64,000 bases of DNA from Artemisia argyi. Taxonomy: Eukaryota > Streptophyta > Magnoliopsida > Asterales > Asteraceae. Numbering within the stretch: the stretch's first letter is position 1; each line of letters begins with the position of its first letter. Shown here piece by piece: positions 33,801 through 46,672 of the stretch. The translations under genes were made by a program, and so were the position numbers. The notes under the pieces are model-generated. The model worked only from the letters and a program-made list of their open reading frames with translations. It was not told where the DNA came from and did not search any database. Where the stretch lies: the NCBI GenBank assembly GCA_030686995.1, contig CM060685.1, positions 128,365,823 to 128,429,822 on the forward strand. Direction: 5' to 3'.

Positions 33801-36800
33801 CCAACGTATCAAAGCAGGAAACCCAGACATAAGTCACAGGGAAGCCTTCAGTGCAGCTTCAAAGAATGTGAGATTTATAGGAGACAATATATTGAAAATA
33901 TTATATTGTATATATGTGGTGAAAGGATCTATGTTTATGTGTTCAATTCATTTTTCACTTATTGCACACACATAACTTATAAAGATAAATATTTTCCTAA
34001 TTTGATTCTGTTTGATATTTTTTTATTCAGTGGGCACATTTTCCTCACATCCACTTTGGTCTTATGCCCGATCAAGCCCTAAAGAAACCCAATGTATGCC
34101 AACAGGTATTTCTTCATCTAGCTCCTCTTTAATAGCAAATTATATTTTAAAAGAATAATACTAGCAAGAAGTTAGAAAATACAAAGTTGTGAAAAAGAAA
34201 TGAAAACAATACCAAATCGACAAACCTAAACACTAACATCCAGAATAACCACATATTTTTATTTTTTTAAGCTGAAAATTTATTAGAAAAAAGGGAGACT
34301 CCAAGGAGGAGCCCAAAAAAAGCAAAACAAGAAAGAAAAAGAAACAAGGCAACACAAGCTAAACAAAAAGAACTCAAAACGAACTCCCATTAAGCCTGAA
34401 AACATACATTTCTTGAATTAGAATTCCAACACCTCCACTTCAAGTGAGGTTGAGAGCACCTCATGAAATCCAAAGCTTGGATAACCGTTGAATCGATGGG
34501 AATATGTGTTCCGTTTTAGCAGCTAAAAATACAATCCAGAGAGGCAACAACCAACTTGCTTCTCCACTCCAAATAGCCCAAATTACACATTGAAACACAG
34601 CATGGAGAATGTTGATAAGCAATGGGTTACCAAAGTTTCCCACATTGCCGATTGATAAACCTGGGATAGAAAATAATGGAAAAAATACATACGTGTCAAG
34701 GTTCCACGGGCCCAAACTTTACGTGATACGAGAATAACCCGAAGACGAAGGAGAATAGAATGGTCAGCAATTTCTTCAACCGTATCACAAAACAGACAGA
34801 GGTTAGAGAATATATTAATACCCATTGCCATAGTTAGACCGGGAAAGCGGCCTATTGATCGAAGCTCTCCAAACGTATATGTTAACTTTATGAGCGTTCC
34901 ATTTGTTCTAAAGATGATGGGACCCCAAGCCGAAATCAGCAAGGAGCTTTACTTGAATGGAATAAAACAGATTCCTCTCTCTAGAACTACCCGAAGCGTC
35001 GAGACCAAATCCATTTATTCTGACCATCCAAAGTGAGAGAGAGAAGTCTCCAGTGGTATTAATGAACGATGTGTGATCATCTAATCAAGGGACATCTCCA
35101 ATTTCTAGTTCAAACCACACATGCACCACGACCACCCAACTTATCTAGCGAGGAACCAAACCTACCATCACAACCATAAAAACAGCTAATCAGTCTTTTC
35201 CATTTCTTACATGATAAAATGCCACTTCCACTTATATAGCAACCCAATATTTTGAGCACGTAAACTTCCCCCTCCTAAACAACCATCCTTTTCATTGTTT
35301 AGAATTCTATTCCTCTTGACCCAGCTAACGCCTGGAGAATCTCCTTGAAACACAAAAAATGACATCGAAGAGACTAGTTGAGATTAATAACTTTTAAAAG
35401 GGCCTTAAATAACATTAAAAAAATAAATAGAAATACTACCGAGAACATATTTACGAAGAGTTAATCTGCCACCAAATACTCAAATAGATAGAGAATTAGC
35501 TTTCCAATTGAAAATCTGATATATAATCCTATTAACCACATCTAAGGGTGGAGGGTGTGGTTGGGGTTTTTCGCTCGCCACATCAGATACACATCAGCTT
35601 TTTCTCTTTCAAAAACATTTTCCTTCAACTTTCCTTAGATCGTTGCAGCACCTTCTCTCCTTTTTATTCATTTTTTTCTTCTTTTTTTATATTTTTTATA
35701 ATTTAATAATACTCTCAAAACACAAATATACACTCACAACATAATATTTTATTGTTTCTCTCACTTGTCTCTCTCCTATTTCCAATCGGGACTCAAATGC
35801 CGCTACATATAATTTTTAGCTGGTCCCCTTGTTTTCCCTTGAACCAACATATGGTTTCGTTCAAGGAAAATGGTTCCTTTTGGCTTTCCCATTTCCCACA
35901 CCCATCACACTAACCACCCCTAACCTATAAATTAAGTTTACTTTGGTTAAAGATCAAGATCAGGTTTCAGCATTATATCTTGACCATTTGCCAAAAAATA
36001 ATGCGTCATCTGCATGTTGTAAAAGGGAGATATTTGATCCATCAGCTGCAAGAGACACCCCACTGAAAATACCCTTGCTACGAGAGTCAATAATATAGAC
36101 TTAGAGCTTGTTTATTTTTTTTTAGCTAAGGGTTATGTGGGTCCCTCTTCTCTTAATACCTCTTAATGGGGATGAGTGAGTATTTTCACTCTCTATGCAC
36201 AAAGACCATCAAAGAGAATTGGTGAGCCCAAATAAAAAAAATAATGATATTATATACCCAAGTAGTCATTAAGAGGCGTTAAGGAAAAAAGTAAACAAAC
36301 CCTTAGAGAGCCTCCACAACCATAAGGAAGGGAAACAGAGAAAGACGGTCATCTTTGATAAAGTTTACTAAGACAGAAATAGATGTCGAAGACAGAAAAG
36401 AACAAATTCATCTACACATCCATTTATACCACTTATCACCGAAATCTATTTGAGACGTAATATAAAAAATAAAGTCCCAATAAATAAAGTCGAAAGCCTT
36501 ATAAGTCAACCTTAAATAGAAGGAGTTTATGTTCTTTATGATTAGCCATACGAATGATATGATCTAGTTGGCGATTAAACATCCATCAATGATTTATCTT
36601 CCCCCATAAAGGCGGTTTGATTAGGCCCACTTATAGACGTACAGGACCACCTTTGGAAGCCATAAGGAAAGGATTTTTGAGATTACCTAATATACGTAAC
36701 CAATAAAACTACTAGGCCTAAAATCCGAAAGACCAACTGTGTCACGATTTTTAGGGATTAAAGAAATAAACAAAGCATTACATCCCTTGAAAAACTTCTC

Positions 36801-38186
36801 AGAAACTTCAAAGTATTTGATGTCGTAGAATTCATTCTTAATCAAATACCAGTAAGGTTTAGTAAAACTTGAATTCAGACCATCAGAGGCCTCGAGATTT
36901 TGAATCAACACAGCTTCGGTTGTTTTTACTTCCTCCATCAAGAAATTGGATTCGAGATACGAAGCATCGATATCAGAAAGTTTCCGAAACAAATGACTAA
37001 CAAATTTAGGTCTAGAAGCTGACCTTTCCTTGAAAAGAGAAGCAAAATGATCGAAAGGAGTTGATTTAATCTCATCTGCAGATTCACTCCAAACTCCATT
37101 AATGGAAATTCCTTTGATGGAGGAATTGGTGAATTTATTTCTAAGAAGAGAATGAAAGAACCTTGAGTTCTCATCTCCCTCAACTGCCCATCTCACCCTA
37201 CAATTCGGTTTAATATCATCCTTTCCATTTGGTCCAACGACTGAAGGTCTATCAACCATTCCTCCCTTTAAGCAACGTCAAAATCACTAATAAGCTCCAA
37301 CTTGGCCTTAAAAATTTCTCAGTTCTTAAATCAATTCTCTAGTTAACAATCCCAACTTCATTAGGGTCTCTATTTGATAATTTGAGTTCCGATTGAGAAC
37401 CGCGCGGTAGCTAGTCAAAGATAATATAAGAATCAAGTTTATCATGTATATATACTTGCTACTTATAAAAGAGAAACCAAATTGTATTTTTGTGGAAAGA
37501 TATACTTATATTTAACAATCTTTTATCGGTTAAACATTTTTAAATTCAGTTTTGAATCTGTGGCTATCAGAGTTCTCGGTGGTGTTCTTTAATTTGATGT
37601 GTTTGTTCTCTTTCACTGAATTGTAATGTTTATCATTGAGGTGTTCCTTCCCAATGGGTTGAGGCCTGAGGGTTCAAGTCCCACTTGGGACGTGGTGTAA
37701 GTTGTTCAAAAAAGAAAATAAATTACTTAGGAGTATTAAATAAATATACTACCAGACACCTGCAACAAAAAAGTACAAGAATTACACTAAAGACTAAAGA
37801 GCTTCAAGCCATTCTTGGACTACAACAATAATTAATCTATCCACGGGTTGCTTAAGCTCTCATAACTAGAACAAATTCCAAAGTATGAAGATGCGACTCT
37901 CCGTTCACATACAACTTAGAAACTAGATGTAGATTTACCAATCACTAATAGACTTTATATAAATAAAAAGGTTATGATCATGATCTTCACCAATTATGTC
38001 TTACTGTATTTGATCGTGATTCATATATGTACTGTTATGTTTAGTAAACTCTTGGATAAGATGCGATGTTGTTTTGTTTAACATGAAAAACGTGGATTTT
38101 GATTTTGTGACATACAGGAAGGGGATGATCTTCGCATGAAAGACAGCTTTCTTACCACAGGCAACGTGGGTATTTCGCCATACTGA
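30844..38186 (+). CDS. YABBY transcription factor, FIL/YAB3 type (seven exons)
   Basis: Exons: 30844-30954, 31172-31327, 31847-31955, 32820-32868, 33792-33867, 34031-34105, 38118-38186. All introns are GT-AG and all phases agree, giving 214 residues. Residues 25-56 form the C2C2 zinc finger (C29, C32, C53, C56; CNFC ... RCGHC). Residues about 126-175 form the YABBY HMG-like domain ([48 protein letters not shown]). The C-terminal GISPY end matches the FIL/YAB3 clade. These nuclear proteins specify abaxial identity and lamina growth in lateral organs. The zinc finger begins VSVPCSS rather than the VNVPYTS of Arabidopsis FIL. The domain has ASKN where many relatives have AAKN. The gene appears intact. 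Intron 6 is 4 kb because of transposon insertions. Confidence 0.95.
35543..35923. mobile_element. Tourist-like MITE (375 bp) in YABBY intron 6
   Basis: The element occupies 35546-35920. Ends GGGTGGAGGGTGTGG and the complement of GGGGTGGTTAGTGTG form an imperfect inverted repeat. Flanking taa occurs at 35543-35545 and 35921-35923. It sits within LINE-flanking sequence. Confidence 0.6.
36099..36308. mobile_element. Small hAT-like MITE (194 bp) in YABBY intron 6
   Basis: The element at 36107-36300 starts CTTGTTTATTTTTT and ends AAAAAAGTAAACAAAC, with further mirrored words (CCTCTTAATG / CATTAAGAGG). Flanks acttagag and ccttagag match in seven of eight positions, fitting an aged 8-bp hAT duplication. 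Confidence 0.6.
37636..37725 (+). repeat. Possible tRNA-derived SINE fragment
   Basis: The word GGTTCAAGTCCC (about 37669-37680) fits the RNA polymerase III B box. It is followed by a CCACTTGGGACGTGG hairpin and an A-rich run, a layout seen in plant SINEs. The A box is not convincing, and only about 90 bp resembles a SINE. Confidence 0.3.
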
Positions 38187-38571
38187 GAAATGTAGGGCTT
38201 AAATATAAATAGCTATTGTGATTTTTAAGTTATGAACGTTCACATTCTTTCTTGCCTTGTTTCTGTAATGCCTAAAACTATGGAGTAATTTAGGATTCTT
38301 CTTTATTGTTGTGAGTTTGAATCAAAGTATCTTAACAATTTAATTTTTTAGATTGGTTTTGTGTTCTCGTTGATGGAGGGATTATTGAGTAATCTGAGGC
38401 ACCAAAATATTATTGAAAACCCTTAATATCTGTAGTTTGTTACTTTGTTGTTTACTTTGTCATCATCTTACCAAGTAACTCCTAAACTTTTGCGTTAATA
38501 TTTCTAAGAAAATATGGAAATTATAAGGCGATTTAAACTTGTAAGGATTAGAATTTACCACACTAGCCATT

Positions 38572-39018
38572 CAGACCCGTGCGATGCACACGGGCTCGAT
38601 CAAAATATTCATAGCGTATTGTTCAATACTAATTTTCGTCATTTTGATCATAGATTGATTTTGTTGGTCAATAAGTTTCTAAGTTGTGTTTGTTAGCATG
38701 ACATGAAAAATGTTGATGCCGTAATTTCGTTACTTTTAATTAAGGTCGAGTCAAACACTCAAAATACAATATATAACTCGGGCTGCCGATGCACACAACT
38801 TTGTTATTTGTTATTATAATTTATAAATAACTGCGAGCCAAAATTATGTAATTTTTTTATTCTATTCATTATTCAAGGTGATATTTTTAGTATGTCGTAT
38901 TTTGTTATTTTAGCAAAATCTTAAAGCCCGTGCGATGTATATGGGCTGTATAGAAGATTTCAAAGTTTAGTATCCGTCTTTTATTTTTGCCATTTTATAT
39001 TCGAGACATATTTTTGTC

Positions 39019-39100
<82 letters not shown>

Positions 39101-39560
39101 TTATCATGATAGCATACATTTTGTAAGCATGATACATATTTAAAATAGTTTATTGACATGTAATCTTTTAAGATGCATTTTTTACATAATATTTTTTGTC
39201 TATTTATTTTGGTATTGACTCAATCGTTTTTTATTGGAACTAACTAATATTAATACATCTGGCTAAGTTATAACTATTTCTTATGATAGTTAACAATGCC
39301 TGTGTGATGCACATGGGCTGTATAGAAGTTTTCATAGCTTAATATTCGGTATTTATTTTCGTCATTTTATATTTAAGTTGTCATGGTGTCACACATTTGC
39401 TAAGTTTTATACGTATTTAAAATACTTTATTGAGTTGCAAATGGGCTGTATATAAGTTTTTATAGCATAATCTTCGGCACTTATTTTTGTCATTATATAT
39501 CTAAGTTGTGATGGTATCACATTTCCAAGCATGTCACACATTTGAAATAGTTTATTTACA
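38572..39560 (+). repeat. Degenerate repeats with GTGCGATGCACACGGGCTG core
   Basis: Four related units begin near 38574, 38932, 39297 and 39425 (the last only from GGGCTGTATA). Each is followed by TTTCATAGCTTAATATTCGG- and TTTCGTCATTTTATA-like words. A related start lies at 46676. The palindromic core resembles Helitron terminal hairpins. Confidence 0.7.
39020..39098. repeat. (TA)n microsatellite
   Basis: About 79 bp of uninterrupted TA alternation. Confidence 0.95.
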
Positions 39561-40319
39561 TTAAAAGAGTATATGTGAAGAGATTTTTACAAGATGTTAC
39601 ATTGAAAAGAGTCTCTTCACATGTAATATCTTTTATATAATAAAAAAATTACATCATTTCAGAGTTTTTTTGACAAAAGAATCTTATGGGAAAAAAAAAA
39701 TTGACCAATAGGAGAGCTTGATTTTGACACATAAGCGAAATCAAGCAATATGATTGGCCAATAAAAAGTCAAAATTGAGTTGATTTTGGTCAAACTTTAA
39801 TAAATTTGGTTGAGAATTTGATTGAAAAAAAAACATATAAAAATATAGGTGTCAAATTTATGAAAATAAAAACTTAAAAAAAAAAAGGTAATTAATAAAA
39901 CTTTAATGAGAATTTTAAATATAGTATATAAAGTTGAGTGTAAAATTATAACTCTCCATGTTTTTTAATAACTATAGATAATAAATAAATAACCCCTTAC
40001 ACTTTATTCCTCATGTACTTTATAATATGAACTTTGTTTACAATTATATGTATGAATATTAGCTTGAGACTTTAATCTATTTAAATTACAAAATTTTGTA
40101 AATATAAGAATTAGTTTTAATATACGTTAAATATTTTTAAAATAAATATTAGTTTTAAACTTTCATCTATTAAAATATTTTTTTTACCATATATGTTAAA
40201 TAAAGACTAATGTTATCCTATTTAAAAGTTTATCTATACGTACACAGATTTAATATTAAAAACGGCTAAATTACTATTAACGGTAATATAAATATTAAAT
40301 GTTAAGCACAAGTTACTGT

Positions 40320-41180
40320 GATATAAAAACAAATATACGCGATTATACTTATAACAACGACTCATGTAACTATTATTTAAAGTTTATATAAAGATATCCG
40401 GAAAAACATTTTTAAAAAACTTTACGGAGTATATTTTAACTTCATCAATACTCATTATGTGCCACTAAACTCGCACATTTTGCACAACATGAAAAACATT
40501 TTTAAAAAATTTCATCAACACATTTTGCACAACGACTCATGTAACTATTATTTAAAGTTTATATAAAGATATCCGGAAAAACATTTTTAAAAAATTTTAC
40601 GGAGTATATTTTAACTTCATCAACACTCATTATGTGCTACTAAACTCGCACATTTTGCACAACATGATATCAAATATACGCGGTTGTACTTATAACAACG
40701 ACTCATATAATTATTATTTATCGTTTATATACGGATATCCTAAAAAATATTTAAAAAAAAACTTTACGGAGTATATTTTAACTTTATCAACTTTCATTAT
40801 GTGTTACAAAACTAGCACATTTTGTACAACATGATACTAATAATTAAAGTTAAACAATGACATCAACCTCAACCTCAATATCTTTGTCAGCTAAATAAAA
40901 GTTTATATAAGGATATCCGAAAAAACATTGTTAAAAACTTTATGGAGTATATTTTAACTTTATCAACGCTCATTATATGCTACTAAACTCGCATATTTTG
41001 TACATCATGATATCAAGTATACGCGATTGTACTTATAACAACGACTCATGTAATTTTATTTAAAGTTTATATACGGAGTGTTAACATCATCAACCCTCAT
41101 TAGGTACTACTAATCTCGCACATTTTGTACGACATGATATCAGTAGTTAAAGTTAAACAACAACATCAACCTCAACCTCA
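40320..41180 (+). repeat. Tandem satellite-like repeats within the Helitron
   Basis: Units of roughly 160-185 bp share TACTTATAACAACGACTCAT, TTTATATAAAGATATCCG, ACTTTACGGAGTATATTTTA and CTAAACTCGCACATTTTG. Starts fall near 40345, 40530, 40688 and 41030, some units truncated. Internal arrays like this are frequent in plant Helitrons. Confidence 0.8.
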
Positions 41181-42080
41181 ACATCTATGTCAGCTAAACA
41201 AAGTTAAATCTTTCATCCGATAAATGTTTTTACAAAATATTAATAGATATTAATACATAATGAAAAACTCATGCATATTTATTAGTTGTACTTATATCAC
41301 AATTCACGGGTAAATTCTTATATGTCCATATGGTAAACTAAAATTTTAAAATAAATTTGATTTATGTATAGTCGCACTTAGTATTTGTGCAAGTCATTGA
41401 TTAACCATTGTTGTATAATGTGTTGACATGAAAAGAAAGATTCATGCAACCTTTGTTGTGCATGCAAGGGCCTTATACAGACAAAAATGCTGAGAAGATT
41501 CAGGCTTCCCCAGAGACTCAAAATATGCTAAAAAGCAAATTATAGTTTACTCATCCCCAAAAAAATGGGTAGGTTGTTTGAATTGCCTATTACGTGAAAT
41601 ACATTTCGTTTAAACAATTTCTTTAGTATGGGCTATGCATCAAAGCCGACGTGATTTGGTCCACAAATATTCTTACCTTAAATTTTATTTTGTGAAGACA
41701 CTCTCAAAGATCCCCTATGAATTTTTTGAGTGCCTGATATAGTGGAGTAACACACGCCATAAGGTTTTTTTGTCCTATGACGCCGCCAAACTGCACCTGA
41801 GGATGCGCCATTGCTGCATCGTTGGTCCCTTCGCCAGCCCTTTACTTAAAAAAATAATAATAATAACACAAACATGAAAAAACAACATGAAATGTTAGAT
41901 CAAACTAACTTGCAAAAAAAATATTTAACATTTATCATTTAAAACACTTATTTAAGTAATTATCTACCACATAAAATCAAAATAATTAATGTATATATTT
42001 ATATAGACTAGCAATAATCAATATTTATATAACAAAATTTTTTGTCATAACCCCGTGTGTGCACGGGTATTATAACTAGT

Positions 42081-45000
42081 TTTAATATGTATGAGTTACA
42101 TACATTATTTTAAATATGAAGCGATGACATTAATGTTGGAGACTGACTCCTCCCAAACCAACCAGTCAAGCGTGTGCAGTTGATAGGTCCACCTGGGAGA
42201 AAAAGTCAAGTATTAAAATCCGTGGAAGTACAGGGAAATCCCCGGGTCGTTAAGTCCCAACGAGATTGAAATTGTATTTGTAAACGTTTTTGGGAATGAA
42301 TGGTACTGAGGACAGTAACCAAAGATGAAGTGGGTTTGATTTACACTACTGATATTATTTGGATAACAGTATATAACAAGTACAGTAAACAGATATGTAT
42401 ACACGTAAGCAAATTGTGAATCAGAAATGCTTACAGAGAAAAAGGTGAGTTTTAAACAATTTAAAACTACAGGGGGTGAAAATGAAAATTTTACAAACTT
42501 TATTATAAAAGAAAATTAAATTAAAAAGAAAAATATTTTTTTTGATTATTTTATTATTTAATATTAATTATTTAAATAAAAACTATTTAACTATTTAATT
42601 AAAACTAATTAACTTAAAAATTTAATAATACAAATTTAAACTAGAAAATTGCAAAATTAATTTCTAAAATTCTAAAATGACTTAAAATAAAATTAAAAAT
42701 TAAAATATGTGTTTTTGTCTTTTTGTGGATTTTTTATTAATTAAATACTAATTATATTAATTAAACTATTTAAACTATTTGAAATTACTAATAATACTAA
42801 AAATGATTTAGAAAATTAAGAAATATTTTATAAAACTAATTAACCATAACAGGAATCCTAAAAAATTATAAAAATATTTTTACAATTTATTTTTAAGCTA
42901 TTTCTTAATTAATTGCTTTATTATTAATTAAAAGCTAGATAAACTAATTTAAATCTAAAAATTAGAAAATTAAAAGTGAAAATTGAAAAAATAATTTTTA
43001 CAGAAGCTTAATAACTTATAAAAGTTAGAAAAATTATAAAAAGTTATCTGGGATAAATATTAAATACTAAAACTAATTTATTTTTGGCTTTTTAATTTAA
43101 ACTAATTTAACTAAAATTAAATCTAAAAATTACCAAGTGAACAGTTAAAAATAAAAAATTATGGAAAATGTATTAAGTAATAAAGAAGCTGGGAAAAATA
43201 AAATGGTGTTTATTTTTTTATTTTTTTTGCACTTTTGCTATTTATTTTTTATTTTTTTTTTTGATTTTTTTACCAAACTATTAAATAACTAAAAATGAAC
43301 AACTTTTAAAAGCACAACTTTTTTGAAACTTAGCAATAAGCTTTGTAAGAGCTTATTAGCTTAACAAATAGTGCTTATAAGCCAAAAAGTGGATTTTAAT
43401 GTTGTAAAAAGCTACAAATAAGCTACAATCTAAAAACAAAAACTTAATAAGCTACAAACAAGTTAAGTATATTGGAAAATAAGCAGAAACAAGCATGGAG
43501 TACACTGAATAAGCTAATAAGCTAAAATAAGCAACACCAAAATACCACAGACCACAACAGGTCAAATTAAGAACCTTTGGTCCCCTGTGGGGTCTATAAG
43601 GGGATTCAGGAGTTCAATTTTATGCTTGAACTCTAAAGTTGGACTGGTAATCTATCAATCAGGCCAATAAGCTAACCAATAAGCTCACTAATAAGCTCAG
43701 AGTGAGCTTTGGAAATAAGCTCTAAAACCTGATTTGCTCAGGTTACAAGGGTGGTATAGGCCAATAAGCAAGACCCTGTGGGGTCCACACAAAAGGTCAG
43801 GGGTCCAATTTTCTTTTTGATTCTCAAAGATAAGCCAAATGGCTTTTAAATAAGCTATGAATCAGCTCCTGGGTCCCACTAATGAACACAGGAGGGGGGG
43901 TTGGAAGTTTGGTGACCTATGCTGATGTATCAGTAGAAGGGATGGAATAGTCAGACTTTGAATGGGCATGCAGCCCTACCAAATAAGCTAACAAGTATGA
44001 AATAAGCCCTGGTCTAAGAAGTTAAGCTTATTGGCTTCCCAATAAGCTAAAAAACAAGAGGTAGGGCCCACTAATGAGTTCTGTGCAAGCTTGAGAAAAA
44101 TGGTGTTTTGACTAGTTGCCCTGGTGCAGGGGAACCTTATGGCCTGCAGGCTAAATTAATGGCTTGTATAAGCTATATAAAAATTCACAAAAATAAGCCA
44201 ACTATGAGATTTGAAAGTTAAGCTGGTATATTTTAAGCACAAGAAGTTTCAGGGTCTCAATTGCAATCTAAAAATCAGGAAAATTCCTTGAAGTTTTGAA
44301 TTTCTGACAATACATGCAATTTTGACTTTTATCTTTTAACAACTAATTGGCTTATATGAACTTTAAACCAAATACACTTACTGATTATGTTATATTAAGC
44401 TGAAAAGAAGTTAGATTAAGCTAAGTAACCTAATAATGAACTAGTGTGATGAAAATGGGCAAGTAAATCACAACAGACAGGAAATGAATTGAGGTTCAAG
44501 GCTATTTTGACTTTGAAGCTTATGAATGCTTATGTGAAAGTTAATTTTGACTACAATACTACTGAGTAAGATAGTCAAATAAACTTCAAGCATCAAAAGG
44601 TACAAATGAACCACTACACAGACTAATCCAAACAGTCCTTTATATGAATCATTTTTTTAGTTTCAAAGCAATTGATTGAATTAAAGCTTAACACTGATTT
44701 TAAACTTCTTAGTATCATATAATAAGACCAATTGAGCATAAATTAACCATAATACAAGCATGAAACACATAAGTGACAATAAAACTATTATATGACTGTG
44801 AAAATGAGATTTTGAACAACTACAAATTCCAAATAACAAATAAGCTATTTAAATCAATATTATGACTAAATATTACTAATTAAGTAATAAAAACACAAAT
44901 AGAAGCAGTATTAAACAGGCTATAGTAAAATATGAAATTAAGACTTTAACTTACAATTTTGCATTCCTGCCAAAATCAAGAACCAAGGACCACTGAACCT

Positions 45001-46670
45001 TCTTATATCATCCCTTGAGGTACTACAACCAAGGCAATCCTGTATAAACCTTGCTCCATGCCTTCATCTTCTTCATCATTGATTTTTTAATTTTCTTTTT
45101 ATTTTCCTTTGTATTTTTTTTTTATTTTTCTGTTTTAATAAGATTGTTGATTTTAACTATTCTAATATTTTAAACAAGTTGATATAAGGACTTATATGAG
45201 ATTATAAGCCTTATAACAACATTGTATCACAAATAATTGAGTACATATGAAAATTTGAAAAATTAAAAACTGCATAAACTATAACTGATAATGAAACTGA
45301 AATTAAAGCCTGAAATTAGATTTATTATAACTTTAGAACCTTAGTACAATATTTGGAAACTTAAAATTGAACTGAAATTATAAATTACAACTTAAACGAC
45401 ATACATTAATATTAAACAAAAAACTAACTAACTAATCCTTCTTCTTCTTGCTCCTTTTATAGCCTCCATATGATCTAGGTGTCTTCCTAAGCAAATCCCA
45501 CTACTATGCAGCTTTGATACGTATCAAAATTCATCACACCTGTTCAAAAGATATTTTGGCGCCAAAATATCAAGGGGTAAGTTGCAGCCGTTTTCTAAGC
45601 ATTTAATGCTGTTGATATGACTTGTGATGGTGGAGGGGACAAAATGGAGTGTAGGGATGGAACTAAGGGTGGTGGTGTAAGGTATGGCAGGTGTAGGTGA
45701 GGCAGAGGTAGTAGGCTTAATACCTGTCCTCCCCTGGTGCAAAACCAGGGAGTGGGTTTGTTTGAGAGGGTGACAGGTGGGTGATTGAGGTGGAGAGTTG
45801 AGGCAAGTGGTGGAGGTTGACGGTAGTAGCAGGTGAAGCAAGAGAAAGGTTGAAGAAGGGTGAGGGTGGTCAAACGGTCAAAGCCCGTTTTATTAAATAA
45901 AGGGTGAGTTGGGCTTTGTGTGGTTTTGGGCTTGGGAATGGGCAGGCCTGGGCTTTGGTTTATTTATTTTTGGATTTGGAATATGGACTTTGGTTATGAT
46001 ATTTGGATTCTTTTGGTTTGTAAGGAATATAAGCCCAAGGACTTATGTTGTAAATTCTGAATTCCAGGGACCAAATCTGTAATTATTCCAAAGTTTATCA
46101 AAAAGGACCTTTCTTGCCATGTTGGAATAATATAAGGATTTATTTGATTTTTTCCAAATTAAAAACAACCGGGGACCATTTTTGCCAATTTTCAAAGTAT
46201 AGGGACTTCTTTCGTAAATTCCTTGAATTTATCATCTAGGGGTCAAACTTGACAACTTGTGAATTACCAAGGACCCTTTAATGATAAAATTCCATTTTTG
46301 AACACCAGGGGTATTTTCTGCCAACTTTGAAACTGCAGGGACTTGTTTTGCCAATTTTGATATTTTGAACTTTCAAGGGTAAAAATTGTTATTCCCTTAT
46401 TCCTGGGGGACTGTTGTAGACTTTTCTTTAAAATAATTCTCCCAGGGACCATTTCTGACATTTCTTAAAAGTTCAAGGACTGATTTTGCCAATTGTGTAA
46501 ACTTTGCCCGTTTTTTCTCTGTTTTTAGTTCTTTTATGTCTAAAACATATAAAAACACATTCCAAGAATATTTGCAGTATTATGTGACATATCTGAGTGT
46601 TTTTAACTGTTTTTGTATTTAAAATTGGACAGAAATGATGAGTATTTAGAGACTCATCAGAGACCTTTTA
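42081..46670. other. Gene-free AT-rich block with AATAAGC repeats
   Basis: No convincing gene. From about 43300 to 44200 the words AATAAGCTAA, AAGCTTAT and TAAGCTA recur very densely. From 46040 to 46500 a degenerate word close to AGGGACCATTTTTGCCAATTTT recurs about every 40-60 bp. The sequence begins TGTTGGAGACTGACTCC at 42136 and has GAGACTCATCA at about 46650, which could be LTR-like ends, but no matching target duplication was found. The block may be one unidentified non-coding element. Confidence 0.4.
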
Positions 46671-46672
46671 TA

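Larger units (their letters stand above)
34255..37300 (-). mobile_element. Decayed LINE (non-LTR retrotransposon), antisense in YABBY intron 6
   Basis: Two coding remnants are on the - strand. One at 37259-36690 has the RT lead-in typical of plant L1 elements ([69 protein letters not shown]). One at 34942-34461 carries a zf-RVT-like motif ([14 protein letters not shown]). The RT catalytic core between them is missing. The T-rich, AAGCTGAAAATTTATTAG-type edge at about 34255-34290 fits the A-tailed 3' end. Internal MITEs and stops show it is old. Confidence 0.72.
34106..38117 (+). other. Expanded sixth intron of the YABBY gene
   Basis: The intron is 4012 bp against 172-923 bp for the other five. 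It starts GTATTTC and ends ACATACAG. Most of it is a decayed antisense LINE plus two MITEs. Loss of correct splicing here would remove only the last 22 residues. Confidence 0.9.
38560..42080 (+). mobile_element. Non-autonomous Helitron, 3' end at 42079
   Basis: The 3' terminus is clear: hairpin CCCGTGTGTGCACGGG (42052-42067), then TATTATAA and CTAG at 42076-42079, followed by a T. The same ~100-bp terminal sequence appears reversed at 63747-63850, so it is a family. The 5' end is not certain. A palindromic TTCAGACCCGTGCGATGCAC near 38572 may mark it or an older nested copy. The interior consists of tandem repeats with no coding capacity. Confidence 0.65.

Noticed and set aside
45524..45873. 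Two overlapping Pro/Ser/Thr-rich frames on the - strand
   Set aside because: Biased composition from a G-rich + strand stretch, and overlapping frames look equally good; no promoter or domain.
42136..46660. A full LTR retrotransposon from TGTTGGAG to ACTCATCA
   Set aside because: No matching flanking 5-bp duplication, no internal coding sequence and no second LTR were found.
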